From: an uncultured Oscillospiraceae bacterium
GTDB lineage: Bacteria > Bacillota > Clostridia > Oscillospirales > Acutalibacteraceae
DNA length: 64,000 nucleotides
Assembly: GCA_900543215.1 (NCBI GenBank)
Contig: UQQR01000007.1
Coordinates: 1-64,000, forward strand
Direction of reading: 5' to 3'
Position numbers and translations under genes: made by a program. The notes beneath the pieces were generated by a model. That model made no database searches. It saw only the letters and a list, made by a program, of their open reading frames with translations, and was not told the origin of the DNA. Shown one piece after another: positions 23,091 through 29,561 of this stretch; positions within the stretch are counted from its first letter, which is position 1, and every line of letters begins with the position of its first letter.

Positions 23091-24479
23091 ATGTACTACG
23101 CAGTTAGAAAGGGACATAAAACCGGAGTTTTTGATAATTGGTCTGAAGCACAGTCTGCAACTGCGGGTTTTCCTGGACCAGATTTCAAAAAGTTCAGAAC
23201 AAAAGAAGAAGCAGAAGCGTATTTAGAAAATCGCGATGTTTGGGCTGACAAGGTAGCCGCAGATAATAAAAACGGATTCTTGGTTGCATTTACTGATGGT
23301 AGTTATGACAAGAATCAAAACAGATATTCATACGGTGTTTGTCTTATTCTGCCTGATGGAACAGAAACGGGTATCTGTGCTTATGGAAGCAATAAGGAAT
23401 ATATTGATAGCAACAATATTATAGGAGAAATTTTTGGAGTTATTAATGCTCTTGATTGGGCAATATCAAACGGGCACGAAAAAATAAAAATCTACCATGA
23501 TTACGAAGGCCTTTCGAAGTGGACATCTGGGGAATGGACAGCCAAATCGAAAGTCAGCAAAATGTTTGTGGGATTATATAAATCTAAATTTGAGGACTTT
23601 TTGCAAATTGAGTTTGTTAAAGTCCCGGGACATAGTAACATTTCATATAATGATAAGGCTGACCAACTTGCTAAGTCGGCATTGACTGATAAAAAGCGAG
23701 TTGCTGTCCAAGGGGAAAATTGGTTCTCTATATCTCACTTCAATCAAGATGATTTCGATGCGTTTACAAGCATTATCGAGGAATCCGATAATAATATTAC
23801 TCATACAGTTAATAATATGGCTGATAGGGTGATTTATAAGTTTTCATTGAATTCCGATTCCGTTACTGTAACTCTATTCAGTAGTGGTAAGCGCAAATTG
23901 TTAGTTCAAGGCAAAAACACATACCTGTTTCAAGTAATTATTACAACGATAGTTGAACTCGAAGACGAAAGCAAAGTCGAACAAATCCTTGGCAATGCTT
24001 ACAGAATGAGCATAAGAAGCGATGACATAGATAGTGCTTACGCACCAATTGATAGAAGCTTACCGGACGATTATCCCGCAGGCAACAAGCGTTTAATCAA
24101 GCAATCAATTGTCAATTTGAAATATTATTTGGATAGCGAGGACTATTCACAATATGTATTTCCGGCATTAAGGGCATTAGAGGGCCATATAAAATATCTG
24201 CTCACTGCAGCAGGAAGAACTGCTAAAAGGAATTTTGATTGTTTTAATTTAGACAAATCAAATACTCCCCAAAAGTATATTGTGTCTGCACCATTGACTG
24301 ACGCCACAAAGAAAGATTCTATCGAAAACTGTTATAACTATTACAAATCACAAAGAGACACCATTTTTCACTTTGGTGATATACTTGGTCCTGTTGATAA
24401 CACAAGGTTTATTACATCCAAAGATGAAGCAAACGAAATAATAAACAAATGCATTGAATTGATTTGCACTCAACAATAA
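23091..24479 (+). CDS. RNase HI-RnlA fusion toxin
   Basis: A 462-residue fusion. Residues 1-46 (YYAVRKGHKTGVFDNWSEA...FRTKEEAEAYL) are the RNA/DNA-hybrid-binding domain of RNase HI. Residues 62-200 are a complete RNase HI catalytic domain with Asp69 (FTDGS), Glu113, Asp137, His181 (VPGHSN) and Asp191. Residues ~205-462 resemble RnlA/LsoA: a KRKLLVQGKNTYLFQ segment as in the RnlA repeat domains, then a helical HEPN-like domain with R422xxxxH427 (RDTIFH). In E. coli, RNase HI is a separate protein that stimulates RnlA; here both are in one chain. RnlB follows 22 bases later. Predicted endoribonuclease toxin or anti-phage effector. Confidence 0.8.
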   Translation: MYYAVRKGHKTGVFDNWSEAQSATAGFPGPDFKKFRTKEEAEAYLENRDVWADKVAADNKNGFLVAFTDGSYDKNQNRYSYGVCLILPDGTETGICAYGSNKEYIDSNNIIGEIFGVINALDWAISNGHEKIKIYHDYEGLSKWTSGEWTAKSKVSKMFVGLYKSKFEDFLQIEFVKVPGHSNISYNDKADQLAKSALTDKKRVAVQGENWFSISHFNQDDFDAFTSIIEESDNNITHTVNNMADRVIYKFSLNSDSVTVTLFSSGKRKLLVQGKNTYLFQVIITTIVELEDESKVEQILGNAYRMSIRSDDIDSAYAPIDRSLPDDYPAGNKRLIKQSIVNLKYYLDSEDYSQYVFPALRALEGHIKYLLTAAGRTAKRNFDCFNLDKSNTPQKYIVSAPLTDATKKDSIENCYNYYKSQRDTIFHFGDILGPVDNTRFITSKDEANEIINKCIELICTQQ

Positions 24480-24501
24480 GGAACAGAATGGAGGGTCTGT
24501 C

Positions 24502-24861
24502 ATGAGAAATTTCATAATTAAAGAAATAAACAAAGATGGTTATGACAGATTTCTCCTATGCTTATCTTTTGACAGCCTTCTTTCATACTTGGGTAGTATT
24601 GAGTCATCTCTAAAGGCTGTATCTGATTCTGGGAAAGTGTTGATTGATCAATTGCTGATAACAGGAAACAACGATAACCGCTTTTTAAGTTGCAATTTTT
24701 CTCACGGAAAATTAGATTTTACAACTGCACGAATTGTTAACCCCACGAACTTTTTCCGCGAAGAAACGGTTGATCTTTTGCATGACAACTATGGATATGT
24801 TGAAAATTCCATTTTGACTGATTCTCAACGGCAAAAGGTAAGAGATAAAGTTGCTTTTTAA
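24502..24861 (+). CDS. rnlB: RnlB-type antitoxin
   Basis: A 119-residue protein directly after the RnlA-like toxin. The sequence (MRNFIIKEINKDGYDRFLLC ... LLHDNYGYVENSILTDSQ) has the size and the FD/SLLSYL and LLITGNNDNRFLSC segments expected of the RnlB antitoxin family, which binds RnlA to block its RNase. GGAGGG precedes the ATG. The order toxin then antitoxin is that of rnlAB. No further gene of the island follows. Confidence 0.75.
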   Translation: MRNFIIKEINKDGYDRFLLCLSFDSLLSYLGSIESSLKAVSDSGKVLIDQLLITGNNDNRFLSCNFSHGKLDFTTARIVNPTNFFREETVDLLHDNYGYVENSILTDSQRQKVRDKVAF

Positions 24862-24951
24862 GTGGATCAAAATATCTTTTTCGGTTAGCACAAAAAAGAA
24901 AAGGTATCACAACCACTGCAGGTGAGACAGTACGGATTTATAAAAAAGGAC

Positions 24952-24980
24952 GAAAAAGCCTTACCACAAGCGGCTTTTTC
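24952..24980 (+). terminator. hairpin terminator after rnlB
   Basis: GAAAAAGCC (24952-24960) with GGCTTTTTC (24972-24980); the T-run is part of the stem. Confidence 0.55.
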
Positions 24981-25018
24981 AAAAAATCCGGTGATATCTT
25001 TTTCGGTGCTACGAGCCA

Positions 25019-25050
25019 AAAAAGCATTCCGTAAGGAGTGCTTTTTCTTT
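25019..25050 (+). terminator. second hairpin terminator in the tail
   Basis: AAAAAGCATTCC-GTAA-GGAGTGCTTTTT (25019-25046) followed by CTTT. Confidence 0.6.
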
Positions 25051-25221
25051 ATACAATTGTCCGACCGAAGGGTTATGAGCCCGCGGGCGAATAACCCGAA
25101 GGGTGAGGCGGTAGTGAATGACAGTCCTGTGGACTGTCAGAGCCACCGAACCGACCGCAACATTTTCTCCGCGGAGAAAATGCAAGACCGCCCTTTAAAT
25201 TTGAGTTTAACAACCGAAATT

Positions 25222-25262
25222 AAGCGGATGTAACCAACCGAGTTTACATCCGCTTTTTCTTT
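25222..25262 (+). terminator. intrinsic terminator at the island end
   Basis: AAGCGGATGTAA (25222-25233) pairs with TTACATCCGCTT (25244-25255), followed by TTTCTTTCTCG. It ends plus-strand transcription just before the convergent HAD gene. Confidence 0.8.
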
Positions 25263-25268
25263 CTCGTT

Positions 25269-26429
25269 TTATATAGCAAGTTCTTCCTTGATTTTTTTTA
25301 CTGCCCTTGAGCTTGATTTATAACTTTTCAGCAGTTTCTTATAGTATTTACTTATATCTTCATCCTTTAAAATGTAATATATCTGACTGTTTTCAACCGC
25401 GATTAAACAAAGCTGTTCTATTTGATCATTAGTCCAGGCATTGTATGCGGAAAGTTTTTTGATGACATCGTGCGTTCTTGCAAAACTACCGCTGTTTTCC
25501 AGGTCAATTATCAGGTCTATCTTTGAATTTTCTTCTTCGTTATTTTCTTTTTCCGCTTTTTGATATTCGTTTTTACAGCGGTAATACACAGATTCCAGCG
25601 TTTCATTATAAACCGTTCTGTCAATTATGTTTTTCAACAGAATATCAAGCTCCGAACCCTCTGAATAATCAGCCGGAGCAAAGTATTTTATGCGGTTCTC
25701 CCGCATCATTTTATATACCTTGGCTCTGTCTTTTGTTTCGGAATTATAAACGCCTATTGAAAATCCTCCCGAAGAATTAACCAGCTTCATACAGGGAACA
25801 TCAGTATCACTGTCGCCTATATAAACCATATTTCTGAAAGGAACACGAACATCCTCGGGTGAAAAATAATCATTTACACCCGCATCGTTTACATCCAAAA
25901 CGCCCTTTTCAATTCGGAACAAAAATTGCGTCTTGTTCGTATAATTTACAATCTGCGCGGGCCATTTAGCTACACCCCTTTCGTTGTAATAAAAGGAGCA
26001 GGCGTATATTTTTTCGAAAGACTTTGCAACCGAGGTACCCTCAATCATCTCCTGTATGCCTGATGATATAATGTAATGCTCGATTATTACGCCCTTTTCC
26101 TTTCCGTATGCTTTGATTCTTTCGAACCATTCTTTAACCCCGGGGAAAAGCTTGACCTTTGCTCCGTATTCCTTTAATGCTCCCTTATTTAAAACGAGGT
26201 TTCCCTCCGCTTCTTTTGTCATCATAAGCATATATGCCGATATTTGATCCATATTATTGGTTTCCGCAAGCTCGTTTGTCTTTTTCCAAAAAGCGTCTAC
26301 ATCATATCCGACAGACTGAATATAACCCTGTGCCTGCATATCGTCCGGCGACAGTGTTTTATCAAAATCATAGCATATAGCAATCACAGGCATTTCTTCC
26401 TTTTTCCTGCGTTCGTATTTTTTTGCCAC
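25269..26429 (-). CDS. HAD-superfamily phosphohydrolase
   Basis: A 386-residue HAD hydrolase. Motif I is CYDFDKTLSP (nucleophile Asp and acid/base Asp), motif II is IISSG, and motif IV is YIGDSDTDVP with its metal-binding aspartates. An insertion after motif I (about 60 residues, helical) would be the cap. The last ~110 residues are a separate helical tail. The start is a GTG at 26429 with GGAGG eight bases before it; a longer form from upstream ATG would carry a poor start. Small-molecule substrate unknown. It is the first backbone gene after the island. Confidence 0.8.
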   Translation of the reverse strand: MAKKYERRKKEEMPVIAICYDFDKTLSPDDMQAQGYIQSVGYDVDAFWKKTNELAETNNMDQISAYMLMMTKEAEGNLVLNKGALKEYGAKVKLFPGVKEWFERIKAYGKEKGVIIEHYIISSGIQEMIEGTSVAKSFEKIYACSFYYNERGVAKWPAQIVNYTNKTQFLFRIEKGVLDVNDAGVNDYFSPEDVRVPFRNMVYIGDSDTDVPCMKLVNSSGGFSIGVYNSETKDRAKVYKMMRENRIKYFAPADYSEGSELDILLKNIIDRTVYNETLESVYYRCKNEYQKAEKENNEEENSKIDLIIDLENSGSFARTHDVIKKLSAYNAWTNDQIEQLCLIAVENSQIYYILKDEDISKYYKKLLKSYKSSSRAVKKIKEELAI

Positions 26430-26553
26430 GATATCACCCTCCGTTCCCATATATTTCTTTTGTTGTATTATATCATTTAATTTGGCATTGAGCAAGCTAA
26501 ATTAATCCGGCTTTTACTGTTTTCTGTTGCGATAATTAATTTTCAAAATAAGG

Positions 26554-26582
26554 TTGCCAAGTAAGAGAAAAAAACTTATAAT
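26554..26582 (+). promoter_or_regulatory. sigma-A promoter of the DUF5058-permease-peptidase operon
   Basis: TTGCCA (26554-26559), TATAAT (26577-26582), 17-base spacer, 34 bases before the first gene. Confidence 0.8.
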
Positions 26583-26616
26583 TAAAATAAAGTTAAAAAT
26601 GTAAGGAGTTTTGTAA

Positions 26617-27366
26617 ATGAACATATTGGAAAAGCTGAGCAGCGCTCCGATGTATCTGATTTGCGGCGGAATTATCGGATTTGTTGCTTTGCTATGCGTA
26701 ATATTTATGGTCAGGGCATACAAAGCAGGAAAAGCAATAGGAATGGATACCGCAAAAATGAAACGGGTTATTGTTTCAAGCGCAACCTTTTCCGTATTGC
26801 CGAGTATAGGTATTCTGCTTGGTGTAATCGCGCTTTCGGGCAGTCTCGGAATACCGTGGCCGTGGCTTCGGCTTTCGGTTATCGGGGCCTTGCACTATGA
26901 AACACAGGTAGCTCAAGCCGCCGCAGAGCAGGTCGGTATGGAAAAGCTGTCAGGCGAGCAGATGACCGCCACGGGATTTACCACCATAGCGCTTTTAATG
27001 AGTGTTTGCATTATGTGGGGAATGATTCTTTCGGTTTTATTTAACCGAAAATACACAAGCAAGCTTAGTAAAAACGGCAAAAAAAGCGGAACTATGGGTT
27101 TCGGAGATATGGCTATGACCGCTATGTTTATTGGGCTTGTAAGCGCATATATCGGCAGTTATATCGGAGCATTTGCTTCCTTGGACGGTTTGTTTACCTT
27201 TGGCGGCGACCTGACGCCGATTATTGTTGTCGGGGTATCGGCGCTCACTATGGCATTGTTTGTTTGGCTTGCAAAAAAGCCGAAGCTTGCGTTTGTGGAA
27301 AACTTCTCGATAGCGGTCAGTATGCTTGTGGGTATGGCGGCCGCCGTATTTATCAATTTAGTTTAA
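26617..27366 (+). CDS. DUF5058 family membrane protein
   Basis: A 249-residue integral membrane protein with about six hydrophobic segments (first at residues ~14-34) and a polar loop AYKAGKAIGMDTAKMKR after the first helix. This N-terminal layout and the SIGALHYETQVAQAAAEQ loop are what I recall of DUF5058. It is followed 13 bases later by a second membrane protein and then an M20 peptidase, a three-gene operon that suggests a two-part permease for the peptidase's substrate or product. Transport direction and substrate are unknown. Confidence 0.7.
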   Translation: MNILEKLSSAPMYLICGGIIGFVALLCVIFMVRAYKAGKAIGMDTAKMKRVIVSSATFSVLPSIGILLGVIALSGSLGIPWPWLRLSVIGALHYETQVAQAAAEQVGMEKLSGEQMTATGFTTIALLMSVCIMWGMILSVLFNRKYTSKLSKNGKKSGTMGFGDMAMTAMFIGLVSAYIGSYIGAFASLDGLFTFGGDLTPIIVVGVSALTMALFVWLAKKPKLAFVENFSIAVSMLVGMAAAVFINLV

Positions 27367-27379
27367 GGAGCATCTTAAT

Positions 27380-28069
27380 ATGGAAAACAAAGAAAATCTG
27401 AATTGGGAAAAATACTCCGAAACAACCCACAAAATCGGTAAAATCGCAAGTATTGCGGTTCTTATTATGCTTGTGGGCGCTCCGTTTTTAATCGGTAAAT
27501 ATCTTGGTGCTTATCCCGACATTAAGGCTGCCGGAAAAGGCTTTTTCTCGGTTGGCTTGATATGGATGGTAAGCAGTGTTGCCGAATTCCTTATCTATAC
27601 CCCCATGCTCGGTTCTGGCGGCGGTTATCTTGCGTTTATTACAGGTAATCTTATCAATATGAAAATTCCGTGCGCCGTAAACGCCAGAGATATGGTAGGC
27701 GCAAAATCCGGAACCCGTGAAAATGAAATTATTTCAACCCTTTCCATTGCCACCTCGTCCTTGGTAACCATTCTTGTGCTTGCCGTCGGAGTTGCGGCTC
27801 TTACTCCCCTGCGCCCGCTTTTGCAGGAGCCTGCCTTACAACCGGCTTTTGACAATGTTGTCCCTGCCCTGTTCGGAGCTATGGCGTATAAATATTACCG
27901 CAAAAATATGAAAATAGCCCTAATTCCGCTTGTGGTAATGAGCCTTTTGTTTATCTTCGTCCCGTCGCTTGTAGGCTCAACAAGCTTTATGATTATTCCG
28001 TCGGGAGCTATTGCAATCGGAATTGCGTACTATTTCTATAAAAGAAACAAAGGAGAAAGCACCAAATGA
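27380..28069 (+). CDS. membrane protein, partner of the DUF5058 protein
   Basis: A 229-residue protein with about six transmembrane segments, an amphipathic N-terminus (MENKENLNWEKYSETTHKIG) and a conserved-looking glycine-rich loop PMLGSGGGYLAFITGNLINMKIPCAVNA. The family is unnamed to me; I recall it adjacent to DUF5058 genes. It overlaps the peptidase start by 4 bases (ATGA). Probably the second subunit of a permease. Confidence 0.65.
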   Translation: MENKENLNWEKYSETTHKIGKIASIAVLIMLVGAPFLIGKYLGAYPDIKAAGKGFFSVGLIWMVSSVAEFLIYTPMLGSGGGYLAFITGNLINMKIPCAVNARDMVGAKSGTRENEIISTLSIATSSLVTILVLAVGVAALTPLRPLLQEPALQPAFDNVVPALFGAMAYKYYRKNMKIALIPLVVMSLLFIFVPSLVGSTSFMIIPSGAIAIGIAYYFYKRNKGESTK

Positions 28070-29505
28070 AAGCTTTACTTTTAATTTTGGCAGGGTTAAT
28101 AGGACTGGTAGTTTTTCTTTTACTGATTGCGGTAATACATACCCTGCTTATGCCGTCTAAGGTTTCCTCCTATAAACCGAAAGAGGATGACCGCGAAGCG
28201 CTCGAACTTGCCGAAAAGCTGTCGGAAATGATACAGTCGGACACGACCTCTCATCAGGGTGTTTCGGAGGTCGAAAAATTCCGTGAATTTCACAAAGTGC
28301 TTGAAAGACTGTTCCCGACGGTACACGAAAAATTGGAACGCACGGATATTGACGGAAATCTGCTTTATTACTGGAAAGGTAAAAGCAGTGAAAAACCGAT
28401 TTTGCTTATGAGCCATCAGGATGTGGTTCCGGCGGAAGGTGAATGGAAATATCCGCCGTTCTCCGGAAAAATTGCGGAGGGAAAGGTTTGGGGACGCGGC
28501 GCCGCAGACACAAAATGCTCGGTTATGGCATTTTTTGAAGCGACGGAGCGATTGCTAAAGGAGGGCTTTGTTCCGCCGCAGGATGTTTATTTGGCGTCAT
28601 CCTGCACCGAGGAATGGGCAGGCGACGGCGCACCCAAGCTTGTAAAGGAATTACAGCGCCGCGGCGTAGAGCTTTACCTGCTTTGCGATGAGGGCGGCGG
28701 AATTATAGGAGAGCCTATCGGCGGCATACACGGGAACTACGCTATGATAGGTATTTTTGAAAAAGGCAAGGCCGATGTCCGTTTTACCGCAAGAAGCACG
28801 GGCGGTCACGCCAGCGCTCCGCCGAAAAATACACCTATCGCAAGACTTTCAGCCTTTGTAACCAAAACAGAGAAGCACAGTCCCTTTAAGAAAAAGCTAT
28901 CCCCCGAGGTTGTGTCGATGTTCAAAACGCTTGCGCCGTACGCCCCGTTCGGGCTTAAGCTGTTATTCGGGAATATCTGGCTTTTCCGTCCGCTTTTAAA
29001 AGCTGTTCTCCCCGCTGTAAGCGCGCAGGCAGGAGCAATGCTCAGGACAACCGTAGCATTTACTATGCAGTCCGGTTCGGACGCCTGCAATGTAATCCCG
29101 CAGGAAGCAACGCTCAGCGCCAATATGCGTTTTATTCCGCATCAGGGCGAAAAGGAAAGCCTTGAAATAATAAAGCGTCAGGCAGAAAAATTCGGTTTGA
29201 GTGTGGAGGTTCTCCATTCAAACGACTACACGGTACCTGTTGATATAAACGGAAGCGCCTATAAAACGGTTGAGGATGTTATCCGTAAAACCTTCCCGGG
29301 ACTCGCTACAAGCCCGTATGTTATGACCGGAGCTACCGACGCTCAGTTTTATCAGCCTGTTTGTAAAAGCTGTATCCGATTTGCGCCCGTGATTTACTCG
29401 CCCGAGCAAATGAAGGGTATGCACGGACTGAACGAAAATATTGAATACAACTGTCTGCCCGGAGCTGTTCGTTTCTACGAAAACCTTATCCGTGCCGAAA
29501 AGTAA
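28066..29505 (+). CDS. M20 family metallopeptidase, membrane-anchored (PM20D1-like)
   Basis: A 479-residue enzyme. An N-terminal hydrophobic segment (residues ~3-28) should anchor it. The di-zinc M20 core follows: SHQDVVPAEG with ligand His, WGRGAADTK with bridging Asp, and CTEEWAGDGA with the catalytic Glu; the lid dimerisation-type domain has the STGGHAS loop, and the final His ligand is in MKGMHGLNEN. The length and the TTVAFTMQSGSDACNVIP segment resemble PM20D1/carboxypeptidase-S-type enzymes that hydrolyse N-acyl or dipeptide bonds. Co-transcribed with two permease-like proteins. Confidence 0.85.
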   Translation: MKALLLILAGLIGLVVFLLLIAVIHTLLMPSKVSSYKPKEDDREALELAEKLSEMIQSDTTSHQGVSEVEKFREFHKVLERLFPTVHEKLERTDIDGNLLYYWKGKSSEKPILLMSHQDVVPAEGEWKYPPFSGKIAEGKVWGRGAADTKCSVMAFFEATERLLKEGFVPPQDVYLASSCTEEWAGDGAPKLVKELQRRGVELYLLCDEGGGIIGEPIGGIHGNYAMIGIFEKGKADVRFTARSTGGHASAPPKNTPIARLSAFVTKTEKHSPFKKKLSPEVVSMFKTLAPYAPFGLKLLFGNIWLFRPLLKAVLPAVSAQAGAMLRTTVAFTMQSGSDACNVIPQEATLSANMRFIPHQGEKESLEIIKRQAEKFGLSVEVLHSNDYTVPVDINGSAYKTVEDVIRKTFPGLATSPYVMTGATDAQFYQPVCKSCIRFAPVIYSPEQMKGMHGLNENIEYNCLPGAVRFYENLIRAEK

Positions 29506-29520
29506 AAGCTTATGTTATAA

Positions 29521-29556
29521 AAAACCGCAAAGCAGCATATACTGCCTTGCGGTTTT
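29521..29556. terminator. bidirectional terminator between peptidase and clpB
   Basis: AAAACCGCAA (29521-29530) with TTGCGGTTTT (29547-29556) and an inner AGCAG/CTGCC pairing; T-rich on both strands, so it can end both converging transcripts. Confidence 0.85.
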
Positions 29557-29561
29557 AATCT

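Larger units (their letters stand above)
5054..25010. mobile_element. composite mobile genomic island (decayed ICE-like modules)
   Basis: Between the tRNA-fMet terminator and the minus-strand HAD gene at 25269 nearly all genes are mobile-element types: serine recombinases, a DNA methyltransferase, DUF4314/DUF1281/LPD28 accessory families, ParB-like proteins, XRE regulators, phosphoesterases and toxin-antitoxin pairs. No relaxase, type IV secretion, phage structural or replication gene is present, so the island is not self-mobile as seen. It appears to be at least two joined elements, with one visible junction at about 7750. Exact ends and attachment sites were not found; the stated limits are the flanking backbone features. 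A minus-strand tRNA T-arm-like piece lies at 5107-5122. Confidence 0.7.
24862..25268. repeat. palindrome-rich non-coding tail of the island
   Basis: About 400 bases without a gene. In order: hairpins at 24952-24980 and 25019-25046 (listed separately); a direct repeat ATATCTTTTTCGGT (24871-24884 and about 25003-25016); then from about 25060 to 25200 a run of palindromes: GGGTTAT...ATAACCC around a CCCGCGGG core (about 25066-25099), TGACAGTCC-TGT-GGACTGTCA (25119-25139), and a perfect 22-base palindrome at 25161-25182 centred on CCGCGG. It ends in a terminator at 25222-25262. The compact palindrome cluster looks like a multicopy intergenic repeat or a structured RNA. Confidence 0.55.

Noticed and set aside
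5054..25010. Intact prophage
   Set aside because: No capsid, tail, terminase, portal or lysis genes are visible.
4998..25016. AAAAAGATACC-type short repeats at both sides of the island in opposite orientation
   Set aside because: The shared core is only about 9-11 A/T-rich bases, so chance is likely; not strong enough for terminal repeats.
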